From positions 1-43,055 of the forward strand of contig JAGXRZ010000062.1 of the NCBI GenBank assembly GCA_018335585.1: a stretch of DNA of 43,055 nt. Direction: 5' to 3'. Within the stretch, counting starts at the first letter, position 1; every line of letters begins with the position of its first letter. This document shows positions 1-7,338 of this stretch, one piece after another. The translations under genes and the position numbers were made by a program. The notes under the pieces were generated by a model. The model made no database searches. It saw only the letters and a list, made by a program, of their open reading frames with translations, and was not told the DNA's origin. Source of the stretch: Selenomonadales bacterium (lineage in GTDB: Bacteria > Bacillota > UBA994).

Positions 1-82
1 CCGTCTCTGTACACCAAACAAAAAACGCGGGGCGACTTTTCAAGCAGCCTGTAATTTGTTATGATTAACATGCTGTTTGGGG

Positions 83-128
83 AGACGTCTCGGGTGAATC
101 TGCTTAATTCACCGCAAAAGAGACGTCT
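83..128. other. Nested inverted repeat, possible terminator
   Basis: An outer pair of the palindrome AGACGTCT (83-90 and 121-128) encloses an inner inverted repeat, GGTGAAT (93-99) with ATTCACC (107-113). On the plus strand the outer arm runs into a T/C-rich stretch, so this could terminate a plus-strand gene lying left of the window. It could also act for the minus-strand gene ending at 189. The rest of 1-188 shows no gene that I can support. Confidence 0.4.
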
Positions 129-188
129 TTTCCTTTCCTAAGATACGGTCATTATATCCGTCAGCTTGCGGACAAACAAGCATGTCAA

Positions 189-842
189 CTAGTGGCCATT
201 ATGCGGGAGCTGAAACACCCCAAGGTTAACCCGTCTTTTTACCTCAAGCCTCGTGCTGATATTAGTTCTAAACGCGAAGGACGATTCTAAGTAACCAACC
301 TGGTTTATCGTGGCGACGGTAGTTAGACGATTGGCATATGTTGTATCATCCCACCATACCAACCGATGCCTTATTGTGCCAGGAGGAGTGGCCAGCGGAG
401 CGATCTCTTGCGTCACCTGCTCTTCTGTGCTGGAGGTCCTCATGGGCCTTCTCAGCGTAACTGTCACGGCTTCGGTCGGCTCGTTTCCTTCACGAGCTGT
501 TTTTCCGCTCTGGTGCATCTGTTCAACAGACCAGTGCCATGCCCCTACCTCGAATCCCGGTGCAGAAACCATGACCGACAGATGCACTCCTTGGCCACAC
601 TTATCTACATACTTAGGCTGTGTGAACACTGACACTCCCTCAAAGCTAGTATAGGAAGAACCAACCATGGTTGAAGGCGTAGTTGAGTGATTCCAAAGCG
701 AGACATAAGCCTGTGGGACTGGCTGACCATCGACGCCTATTACTTTGACTGTGATTAGTGTGGCGGGTTCATTTGCGCCTGCATGTGTGATCACTCCGTT
801 CAGCAACAACAACAGACACAGGACTGACAACGCTTTTTTCAT
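189..842 (-). CDS. Secreted protein with carboxypeptidase-regulatory-like beta-sandwich
   Basis: A 217-residue protein with a clear Sec signal peptide: MKK, a leucine-rich core, and a likely cleavage near residue 22 after Ala-Gly-Ala. Residues about 29-105 (ITVKVIGVDGQPVPQAYVSL, then a G-V-S-V-F-like strand) resemble the carboxypeptidase regulatory-like or CnaB-type fold often found in surface proteins. This resemblance is inferred from pattern, not from a search. The C-terminal half is not recognised. The start is supported by GGAGTG upstream of the ATG at 842. It lies 73 bp after the next minus-strand gene (916-1401), which is also envelope-associated, so the two may be co-transcribed. The role is unknown. 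No sortase motif or membrane anchor is visible at the C terminus. Confidence 0.6.
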   Translation of the reverse strand: MKKALSVLCLLLLLNGVITHAGANEPATLITVKVIGVDGQPVPQAYVSLWNHSTTPSTMVGSSYTSFEGVSVFTQPKYVDKCGQGVHLSVMVSAPGFEVGAWHWSVEQMHQSGKTAREGNEPTEAVTVTLRRPMRTSSTEEQVTQEIAPLATPPGTIRHRLVWWDDTTYANRLTTVATINQVGYLESSFAFRTNISTRLEVKRRVNLGVFQLPHNGH

Positions 843-915
843 TCCCTAGACACTCCTTCTAAATATAGTTGCGTTTTGTGCCATGTGGCAATGTCCCTAC
901 TCTCTGTGCCACGGA

Positions 916-1401
916 TCACCTCCAAAGTGTCTCCCAAGTAATGTGCCGCCGCAGGAACAGGATTCGATAGTAGACGGTGATGGTAAATGCAGTTTTTGAG
1001 CCATCGTACGTGCGAGTCGGGTGAATTTCTAACAGGATGTTAAGTGGTGGGACAGCGCCTTGCAACGGAAGCTTTGCAGGTTTCTCCCCAAAATCGCACA
1101 ATCCATCAATAGGCACCGGCATCCTGACGATGCTCGGGTCGAAGTCTGTAAGCCAAGCGTCAACGCTTTCGTAGTATGTTCCCTCCAAGGTCGCGGACTG
1201 CACCTTCACAAAGGCCCTCCAGATTGAAGGTGGCGCGTTAAAGCGTACGGTGATGTACAGCGGGCCCCTTGAGCCAACGGGAAACGCATGGGCCGCTACT
1301 TCCAGCTTGGCCTCATACCTAGCTATTGAGACACTAATAGCCACCAAACTAACAATGAGCAGGGCGGCGAACAGGACAACCCACATGACAAATCTTCGCA
1401 T
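916..1401 (-). CDS. Membrane-anchored hypothetical protein
   Basis: I chose the ATG at 1401, which gives MRRFVMWVV as the N terminus, because GGAGGTG sits about 6 bases upstream. A start at 1425 would add eight residues without a ribosome site. The protein has 161 residues: one N-terminal membrane helix (about residues 5-25), then an extracytoplasmic domain of about 135 residues rich in beta-type alternation and prolines. It ends LRRHITWETLWR. I do not recognise the family. With the signal-peptide protein at 189-842 it forms a pair of small envelope proteins downstream of the housekeeping block. No enzymatic motif is visible. Confidence 0.55.
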   Translation of the reverse strand: MRRFVMWVVLFAALLIVSLVAISVSIARYEAKLEVAAHAFPVGSRGPLYITVRFNAPPSIWRAFVKVQSATLEGTYYESVDAWLTDFDPSIVRMPVPIDGLCDFGEKPAKLPLQGAVPPLNILLEIHPTRTYDGSKTAFTITVYYRILFLRRHITWETLWR

Positions 1402-1529
1402 AAGGCACCTCCGGTTATGGCTCACTGATCAAATTTCCTGTACTTTGTAGGTAGATGCCCTCACCTCCGCATTTGTCCTCACTTGATAAGACACTTAACG
1501 CAAAGAAATGCAACGCTCCGTGGAAAATT

Positions 1530-1543
1530 TTCTTTCGAAAGAA
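1530..1543. other. Perfect 14-bp palindrome TTCTTTCGAAAGAA
   Basis: A perfect palindrome in the 243-bp gap between the minus-strand genes ending at 1645 and starting at 1401. It is immediately downstream (in minus orientation) of the YkuK terminator T-tract, and 129 bp upstream of the membrane-protein start. It could be an operator for the 1401 gene or an extension of the terminator. I do not recognise it as the site of a named regulator. The rest of 1426-1529 holds no convincing promoter. Confidence 0.35.
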
Positions 1544-1544
1544 G

Positions 1545-1584
1545 AAAAAAGTTCCGCGGGAAGTGCTCACCGAGCACATCGCGG
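1545..1584 (-). terminator. Rho-independent terminator after ykuK
   Basis: On the minus strand, CCGCG (1584-1580) and GTGCTC (1577-1572) pair with GAGCAC (1568-1563) and CGCGG (1558-1554). After two or three bases this is followed by six T (1550-1545). It ends the rsmA-ykuK transcript. Confidence 0.75.
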
Positions 1585-1644
1585 AAGGTAGTGCCTAGTA
1601 GCCCGAGCAACTCCCGTCGAGTGATGGAGGTGACCCTAGGCCTG

Positions 1645-2112
1645 CTACTTTGTAAAGCGGTCAGCGACAGCAGACGCCCCAAAAGAGTCTGGTTTGACCT
1701 TGGCCACCAAGCCGGTAGCCATTACCATGCCCACAATCTCGCGGATAATCTCGCGGCTCGCCCCGACGAAACCGGCGTCCACGTGAATCTCGATGCGCAT
1801 GCCGACGAGCAGGTTCTTGTAGAGCTTCTCCTTGAGCGCATGGACTACGTCAAGGCTGATAGCCGTCTCATAGTAAAGCTTCTGCCTGAGGCTGCTCATG
1901 CACATGTGCTCGGTATGGCGGTAGAAGAAACGCGCGCCCTTACCCAGCCGCTGAATAATGACAGCCGTGACCATATGCGTGCCCTTCTTGGTATGCGAAT
2001 CTGTGCCGATAATTAGGCGGTAGTCGGCGGTGCGTTCGGCCCGCACGTAGTCCACGATGTCGGTCACCATTGCATCGAGTGTCATGGGGCCTTTAGACGG
2101 ACTTACAAACAT
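1645..2112 (-). CDS. ykuK: YkuK family ribonuclease H-like protein (DUF458)
   Basis: A protein of about 155 residues matching the YkuK/DUF458 family: small RNase H-fold proteins of Firmicutes with no settled function. Recognisable features are the N-terminal LIIGTDSHTKKGTH segment carrying the conserved Asp, then ...YYETAISL, and a late IEIHVDAGFVGASRE block carrying a second acidic position. This is the two-acid layout expected of an RNase H core. The start is ambiguous. The ATG at 2112 has GAGGAGTG at good spacing, whereas a GTG at 2121 would overlap the rsmA stop as GTGA. Either way it is translationally coupled to rsmA and is the last gene of the metG-tatD-rsmA-ykuK run, closed by the terminator at 1545-1584. 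Confidence 0.8.
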   Translation of the reverse strand: MFVSPSKGPMTLDAMVTDIVDYVRAERTADYRLIIGTDSHTKKGTHMVTAVIIQRLGKGARFFYRHTEHMCMSSLRQKLYYETAISLDVVHALKEKLYKNLLVGMRIEIHVDAGFVGASREIIREIVGMVMATGLVAKVKPDSFGASAVADRFTK

Positions 2113-2117
2113 AGCTA

Positions 2118-2981
2118 TCACTCCTCTCGCAAACTGCGTATTGTCTCTGCTAATGCTACAAAGGCTGCCAAGTCGAGTTTTTCTCCCCGCGTCGCAGGCG
2201 GGATACGGCAGATGCTCAGGGCCTCTAGAACCTGCTCGCGCGGGAAACCACCCGCAGTCAGCGAATTGGCTAGGGTCTTCCGGCGCTGTCCAAACGCGGC
2301 GCGTATGAGCTTAAACAGCAGACGCTCATCCTTAAGCCCGAAATACACTGCCGGGCACTCGCGCACTTCTAGTTCGACTACCGCTGAAGACACGCGCGGC
2401 GGGGGAAAGAAGGCGCGCGGTGGAATCACGGCTTTAACCTTGACCAAAGCATAATACTGCACGGCTAATGAGAGTGCGCCGTACTCCGGCGTGTCGGCTT
2501 TAGCCTGCATGCGCTCTGCTACTTCCTGCTGCACGAGGAAGACCAAACGGGAAAAGTGCACGCGGCTCTCTAAGAGCCCTAGTAGTAGCGGTGTCGTTAC
2601 ATAGTACGGCAGGTTAGCCACTACTTTGTACGGCGGGGCTTGAGTGCGCAAGCAGTCCTCCCACTCAATTTCTAGGGCGTCCTGAAAAACAAGCTGCACG
2701 TTAGCGTAGTCGCTTAAAGTCTCTGCCAGAACAGGCGTAAGCTTTTTGTCTTTTTCTATCGCTATGACTTGACGCGCACGCTTGGCTAATTCACGCGTAA
2801 GCGTGCCTAGTCCCGGCCCGATTTCGACTACTAGCTCACTGTCCTTAATATCGGCCGCGGCGACGATTTTCTCTAGGGCCGGCGCATCGACCAGAAAGTT
2901 TTGCCCTAGGCCTTTATGCGGCGCGAGGCCAAACTTCTTTAGTACCTCGGCGACGCGACTCGGGCGAACTAGGTCATTCAT
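2118..2981 (-). CDS. rsmA: 16S rRNA dimethyladenosine transferase RsmA/KsgA
   Basis: Dimethylates the two adjacent adenines of the 3'-terminal hairpin of 16S rRNA (A1518/A1519, E. coli numbering) using S-adenosylmethionine, a late step of small-subunit assembly. The 287-residue length is typical. Visible motifs are HKGLGQNFL (residues 22-30), the SAM-binding VEIGPGLGTLT (residues 52-62), the catalytic NLPYY (123-127), and RAFFPPPRVSSAVV in the C-terminal part. The ATG at 2981 overlaps the tatD stop by 8 bases, so the two are coupled. In B. subtilis rnmV, encoding the 5S maturase M5, sits between tatD and rsmA; it is absent here. No atypical catalytic residues were seen. Confidence 0.95.
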   Translation of the reverse strand: MNDLVRPSRVAEVLKKFGLAPHKGLGQNFLVDAPALEKIVAAADIKDSELVVEIGPGLGTLTRELAKRARQVIAIEKDKKLTPVLAETLSDYANVQLVFQDALEIEWEDCLRTQAPPYKVVANLPYYVTTPLLLGLLESRVHFSRLVFLVQQEVAERMQAKADTPEYGALSLAVQYYALVKVKAVIPPRAFFPPPRVSSAVVELEVRECPAVYFGLKDERLLFKLIRAAFGQRRKTLANSLTAGGFPREQVLEALSICRIPPATRGEKLDLAAFVALAETIRSLREE

Positions 2982-3756
2982 GAGAAATGCTCACGCCAAA
3001 CAACATTTGTGCGTTAGCGGTAGTGGCTGAAGCAAGCTCGGCTAGCTTAATGCCGCGCCTCTGTGCGACGGCCTTGGCAATATTCACGAGGAAGGCAGGC
3101 TCGTTGCGCTGCCCGCGGTTGGGGTCAGGTGCGAGGTAGGGACAATCGGTTTCGATGAGGAGCCTCTCTAGTGGCACATGCCGAGCCACCTCATGCAGGC
3201 GTGGGGCATTCTTAAAGGTCACAGGTCCGGCGAGAGAGATAAACCCGCCTAAGCGAAGGCATTCTCGCGCTATCTCTAGACTGCCGGAAAAACAGTGCAT
3301 GACAAACCCGCTTGGGTAGGGGGCGTGCTCCTTAAGGAGCGCCAAAATATCGGCGTGCGCGTCGCGGTCGTGGACAATGAAAGGCTTCCCAAGCGACTTC
3401 GCTAACTCTATCTGGGCGCGAAAAGCTGCGTGTGCAATCTCCTTGGGCCACGAGTTCCAGTGGTAATCTAGCCCAATCTCACCTAGTGCCACTACGCGCG
3501 GGTGCCGCAGGTGTCGCGCAAGTTCGGTTAGAGAATCCTCGCCCACTTCAACCGCGTCATGCGGGTGAACGCCAACCGTCGCGTAGATATCCTTATGCTG
3601 CTCGGCGAGAACGACAGCCTGTCTGGATGTGCGCATATTGTGCCCGACAACTACAATTTTTCGCACTCCGGCCTCGCTTGCGCGCGCGAGCACTGCGGGC
3701 AAGTCCTGGGCAAAAGCCGGGTCGTTAAGGTGAGCATGCGTATCGACTAGGAACAT
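2974..3756 (-). CDS. tatD: TatD family metal-dependent hydrolase/DNase
   Basis: A TIM-barrel, two-metal hydrolase of the TatD family (deoxyribonuclease/exonuclease activity in characterised members). Its 260 residues are the usual length. The ligand motifs are all present: HAHLND (residues 7-12), GEIGLDYHW (92-100), HDRDAH (His129), HCFSG (His154) and ETDCPYLAPDP (Asp204). The start at 3756 is two bases after the metG stop, giving a tight operon with metG upstream and rsmA overlapping downstream, the same neighbourhood as yabD in B. subtilis. There is no strong ribosome site of its own; expression probably depends on coupling to metG. Confidence 0.93.
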   Translation of the reverse strand: MFLVDTHAHLNDPAFAQDLPAVLARASEAGVRKIVVVGHNMRTSRQAVVLAEQHKDIYATVGVHPHDAVEVGEDSLTELARHLRHPRVVALGEIGLDYHWNSWPKEIAHAAFRAQIELAKSLGKPFIVHDRDAHADILALLKEHAPYPSGFVMHCFSGSLEIARECLRLGGFISLAGPVTFKNAPRLHEVARHVPLERLLIETDCPYLAPDPNRGQRNEPAFLVNIAKAVAQRRGIKLAELASATTANAQMLFGVSISHE

Positions 3757-3758
3757 CT

Positions 3759-5678
3759 CTAGGTAACCTTAGCCCCGCTTGAGATGCTCTCCCGCGCCGG
3801 CGACAAGACAGCCAAGCTGTGCTCATCGCTGGCCGCTAAAACCATGCCTTGCGACTCGATGCCGCGAATCTTGGCGGGTTTGAGGTTAGCTACGATTACG
3901 ACGCGCTTCCCTACTAGCTCGTCGGGGGAATAGTGCGTGGCTATGCCGGCGACGATGGTGCGCGTCGTAGGCCCAAGCTTAACCGTGAGCTTAAGCAGCT
4001 TGTCTGCCTTGGGCACCTTTTCCGCGGCTACTACTTCGACGACGCGCAGGTCTAGCTTGGCGAAATCGGTGATATCTACGGTCGGCAACAAGGGCGGCGT
4101 GAGCACATCGCTAGTGTCGGCTTCCGGCTCGGCGGGGACTTCCCACTCCACGCGCGGGAAGAGCGGCTCGCCCTTCTTGACCTGTACACCTACCGGAAAC
4201 TGGCCAAACTTCGCCGCGGAGGCTAAAGTAAGTACGCTAGCATGCGCCGTTGTATCTAGCCCTAACTGCTCCCAGATGCGCTGTGGCGTGCGCGGCATAA
4301 ATGGCAAAAGCAGTATGGACATGACCCTTAGCACTTCCGCGAGATTATACAGGACCGTCGCCAGGCGGTCGAAGCGCTTCTCGCGCGCTAGTTGCCAGGG
4401 CGCGGTTTCGTCGATGTACTTATTGCCTCGTTTCGCCAACTCAAGAATCTCACCTAGCGCCGCGCCAAACTGCAGCTTCTCCATGTGCTGACGCACTGCC
4501 TCCGGCAACGCCTCGGCCATAGCCATGAGTTGACCGTCTGGCTCCTCGGCCAGCAAACTTGCGGGAACCCGGCCCTGTGAGAACTTCTCCAACATGGCCA
4601 CAGCCCGACTCAATAAGTTGCCTAGGTCATTGGCCAGGTCGGAGTTGAGGCGGTGTACGAGCAGCTCCTCGGTAAAGTTACCGTCACTGCCAAAAGATAT
4701 TTCTTTCAGGAGGTAATAGCGCACGGCGTCGGAGCTATACTTGTTGGCTAACTCCACCGACGAAATGACGTTGCCCTTAGACTTAGACATTTTGTCGTTG
4801 CCAAAGAGGAGCCAGCCGTGCCCGTAGACCTGTTTTGGCAAGGGCAAATCTAGGGCCATAAGTAGCGCCGGCCAGATGATGGCGTGAAAGCGCACGATTT
4901 CTTTGCCCATGAGGTGCAAGTCCGCCGGCCAAAACTTGTTAAAGCGCTCGCTGTTGTCGCCTACTCCAAGCGCCGTAATGTAGTTACTTAAGGCGTCAAT
5001 CCACACGTAGATGCGGTGCTCGGGGTCAAAGGGCACGGGAATGCCCCACTGATGCGTGGTGCGCGTTACGCACAGGTCGGACAAGCCGGGCAACAGGAAG
5101 TTGTTAATCATCTCGTTGCGGCGCGACGTCGGCTGTAAGAATTCGGGGTTCTCGGTGAGGTGCTTAAGGATGCGGTCTTGGTACTTGGATAGCCTGAAGA
5201 AATAGCTTTCTTCGGTTACCCACTGCACCGCGCGCCCGCAGTCGGGGCAGTTGCCGTTTTGCACCTGTCGTTCCGTCCAAAACGACTCGCAGTCCACGCA
5301 GTAATGGCCTTCGTACTGATGTTTGTAGATATCGCCCTGTTCGTAGAGCTGTGTAAAGATGCGCTGCACTTGCTCTACGTGCTTGCGCTCGGTCGTGCGG
5401 ATGAAAATGTCATAGGAGATATCAAGCGTAGCCCACACTTGCTTGATGTCAGCCACAATCTCATCGCAAAAGGTCTGTGGGTCCTTCCCGGCGGCTTTGG
5501 CCTTGCGTTCTACTTTTTGCCCGTGCTCATCGGTCCCCGTCAGGAAGCAGACGTCTTTGCCGAGCATGCGCTGATAGCGCGCTAGCGCATCTGCGATAAC
5601 GGTGGTATAAGCGTGGCCAACGTGAATGTTGGCGTTAGTGTAGTAGATAGGTGTCGTGACGTAATACTTGTTGTTCAT
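3759..5678 (-). CDS. metG: Methionyl-tRNA synthetase
   Basis: Charges initiator and elongator tRNA-Met. I chose the ATG at 5678 (MNNKYYVTTPIYYTNANIHV), preceded by AGGAGG; the open frame extends 33 codons further, but only into promoter and repeat DNA. That gives 639 residues. Features in order: class I HIGH box as HVGH (residues 19-22), a zinc knuckle with two CxxC pairs (CVDC ... CPDC), KMSKS near residue 300, the anticodon-binding helical domain, and a C-terminal EMAP/Trbp111-type tRNA-binding domain of about 105 residues (FAKLDLRVVEVVAAEKVPKA). This is the dimeric, zinc-binding form. It heads the metG-tatD-rsmA-ykuK operon. No T-box or SAM riboswitch is visible upstream; the leader is only about 40 bases. 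Confidence 0.95.
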   Translation of the reverse strand: MNNKYYVTTPIYYTNANIHVGHAYTTVIADALARYQRMLGKDVCFLTGTDEHGQKVERKAKAAGKDPQTFCDEIVADIKQVWATLDISYDIFIRTTERKHVEQVQRIFTQLYEQGDIYKHQYEGHYCVDCESFWTERQVQNGNCPDCGRAVQWVTEESYFFRLSKYQDRILKHLTENPEFLQPTSRRNEMINNFLLPGLSDLCVTRTTHQWGIPVPFDPEHRIYVWIDALSNYITALGVGDNSERFNKFWPADLHLMGKEIVRFHAIIWPALLMALDLPLPKQVYGHGWLLFGNDKMSKSKGNVISSVELANKYSSDAVRYYLLKEISFGSDGNFTEELLVHRLNSDLANDLGNLLSRAVAMLEKFSQGRVPASLLAEEPDGQLMAMAEALPEAVRQHMEKLQFGAALGEILELAKRGNKYIDETAPWQLAREKRFDRLATVLYNLAEVLRVMSILLLPFMPRTPQRIWEQLGLDTTAHASVLTLASAAKFGQFPVGVQVKKGEPLFPRVEWEVPAEPEADTSDVLTPPLLPTVDITDFAKLDLRVVEVVAAEKVPKADKLLKLTVKLGPTTRTIVAGIATHYSPDELVGKRVVIVANLKPAKIRGIESQGMVLAASDEHSLAVLSPARESISSGAKVT

Positions 5679-5723
5679 CGGTTTCCTCCTGCCCGCACAA
5701 GCGGCGCGACAAATACTTCCCTT

Positions 5724-5729
5724 ATTATA
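5724..5729 (-). promoter_or_regulatory. -10 element of the metG promoter
   Basis: A perfect TATAAT read on the minus strand, 46 bases upstream of the metG ATG. No good -35 hexamer is present at 17 bases; that position falls at the edge of the heptad-repeat array (5753 upward). A short hairpin CCGC-TTGT-GCGG follows in the leader, ahead of the AGGAGG site. Confidence 0.5.
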
Positions 5730-5752
5730 ACCGGATAAAGGCGTGGGCGCCA

Positions 5753-6081
<329 letters not shown>

Positions 6082-6114
6082 ACACCTATAAGCAAATTTT
6101 ATCGCTTACGCCTA

Positions 6115-6143
6115 TTGACAGCTATTGGTAGTGTTGGTATACT
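6115..6143 (+). promoter_or_regulatory. Sigma-A promoter of abrB
   Basis: TTGACA (6115-6120), a 17-base spacer, TATACT (6138-6143): a near-consensus housekeeping promoter, about 50 bases upstream of the abrB ATG. It lies 34 bp downstream of the end of heptad array A. Confidence 0.9.
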
Positions 6144-6194
6144 ATTTTCTGGGTGTAGAAATATGTCGAAACATGTAAGGAGGGAAATTTAGCA

Positions 6195-6446
6195 ATGAAA
6201 TCTACAGGTATTGTGCGTAAAGTTGATGAACTCGGCCGCGTGGTTATCCCCATCGAGCTCCGTCGTACTCTAGACATCAGCGAAAAAGATGCGCTTGAGA
6301 TCTACGTTGACGGCGAAAAAATCATCCTCAAGAAGTACGAGCCCGCATGCATTTTCTGCCAAGACGCAGACGATGTCACCACTCACATGGGCAAGAGAAT
6401 TTGCCAAGGTTGCCTCAAGAAGCTAGCAACCCACATCCATCCATAA
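6195..6446 (+). CDS. abrB: AbrB/SpoVT family transition-state regulator with CxxC C-terminal domain
   Basis: The 83-residue protein begins MKSTGIVRKVDELGRVVIPI and keeps the swapped-hairpin AbrB DNA-binding domain through about residue 50, nearly identical to B. subtilis AbrB. In B. subtilis this global regulator represses post-exponential and sporulation genes. The C-terminal part differs from B. subtilis: Cys52-x2-Cys55 and Cys70-x2-Cys73 look like a small zinc ribbon instead of the usual multimerisation segment. Similar cysteine-bearing versions are, to my knowledge, common in clostridia. AGGAGGG precedes the ATG. The gene is monocistronic, with its own promoter (6115) and terminator (6454). 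It sits between rsmI and metG in opposite orientation, exactly as in B. subtilis. Confidence 0.93.
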   Translation: MKSTGIVRKVDELGRVVIPIELRRTLDISEKDALEIYVDGEKIILKKYEPACIFCQDADDVTTHMGKRICQGCLKKLATHIHP

Positions 6447-6453
6447 TAGACAA

Positions 6454-6480
6454 AGGCGCCTCGCAGGCGCCTATTTTTTT
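6454..6480. terminator. abrB terminator, shared with the rsmI 3' end
   Basis: Two copies of the palindrome AGGCGCCT (6454-6461 and 6465-6472) pair around a CGC loop, followed by a run of eight T (6473/6474-6481). The rsmI stop codon (6473-6471, minus strand) lies inside the right arm, so the convergent genes share this element. Confidence 0.85.
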
Positions 6481-7313
6481 TGCATTTGTGCTCCACGCGC
6501 CACGGCCAGAGCATAGAGCTCCGCGCGCGGTAGCGCACAAACTTGCGCGGCGTGGCGGGCCGCCTGAGCCGGGGAGAGCCCCTTAGCAAGCAAACGAGCC
6601 ACTACCTCCTCACCGTCAAGGTCGGACGACGTATCGCCGACCTCCGCGCCTCCTACTACCAGAACAATCTCGCCGCGCACGGGCTCGTGCCGGGCAGAGG
6701 CTAAGAGCGAAGACAGCGAACCGCGCTCGACTTTTTCGTAGACTTTCGTCAGCTCACGCACTACGGCCGCCGGCCGTTCACCAAACATCTCCAGTAAATC
6801 CGCGAGCGTTTCCGCTAAGCGATGCGGAGCCTCGTAGAAGATGAGCGTGCGCTCTTCATACTGCAGCTTACCGAGCACGCTGCGCCTATCTGTGCGTCCC
6901 CGCGGCAGGAAGCCTTCGAAGGCAAAGCGGGCGGTAGGCAGCCCCGCTATAGCCAAGGCGGCAATTGCGGCCATGGGGCCGGGGATTACGGTAACCTCTG
7001 TCCCCTGCGCGATAGCGTCGCGGATAAGCTCTTCGCCGGGGTCACAGATGCCGGGCATGCCTGCATCGCTAATCAGGGCGATATGCTTGCCGGCAGAGAG
7101 CGCCGCAAGCACCTGCGCGTGTTTGGCTTTGCCGCTGTGCTTGTGGTAGCTAATCAGCGGGGTATGGAGCGAGAAGTGGTGCAGCAACTTCGCACTATGG
7201 CGAGTGTCCTCGGCAGCAACAAAGTCGACTTCTTTGAGGGTGGCCAGCAGTCGGGGAGAGACATCGGCAAGATTGCCAATCGGGGTGGCGCAGACGTAGA
7301 GTTTGCCGCTCAC
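6471..7313 (-). CDS. rsmI: 16S rRNA (cytidine-1402-2'-O)-methyltransferase RsmI
   Basis: Methylates the 2'-OH of C1402 in the 16S decoding centre using SAM. It has the tetrapyrrole-methylase fold: N-terminal LYVCATPIGNL, AAEDTR, the SAM-site SDAGMPGICDPG near residue 85, and VIPGPMAAIAAL, ending with the RsmI-type C-terminal helical segment. Length is about 280 residues, as usual. AGAGGAG abuts an ATG at 7322, leaving essentially no spacer. The in-frame GTG at 7313 has 9 bases of spacing and is preferred. The last codons (MQKK, stop) run into the poly-T/A tract of the abrB terminator. The gene follows the NHL-protein gene by about 25 bases and belongs to the tmk-darA-holB-ricT run. Confidence 0.93.
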   Translation of the reverse strand: MSGKLYVCATPIGNLADVSPRLLATLKEVDFVAAEDTRHSAKLLHHFSLHTPLISYHKHSGKAKHAQVLAALSAGKHIALISDAGMPGICDPGEELIRDAIAQGTEVTVIPGPMAAIAALAIAGLPTARFAFEGFLPRGRTDRRSVLGKLQYEERTLIFYEAPHRLAETLADLLEMFGERPAAVVRELTKVYEKVERGSLSSLLASARHEPVRGEIVLVVGGAEVGDTSSDLDGEEVVARLLAKGLSPAQAARHAAQVCALPRAELYALAVARGAQMQKK

Positions 7314-7338
7314 GCTACTCATCTCCTCTATAGTAGAC

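Noticed and set aside
1483-2016. A 177-codon open frame on the plus strand opposite ykuK
   Set aside because: It runs antisense through the conserved YkuK frame and the terminator, with an arginine-rich, family-less translation and no ribosome site.
5679-5752. T-box leader upstream of metG
   Set aside because: The leader from the predicted -10 to the ATG is only about 40 bases and has no T-box consensus (TGGNACC) or antiterminator.
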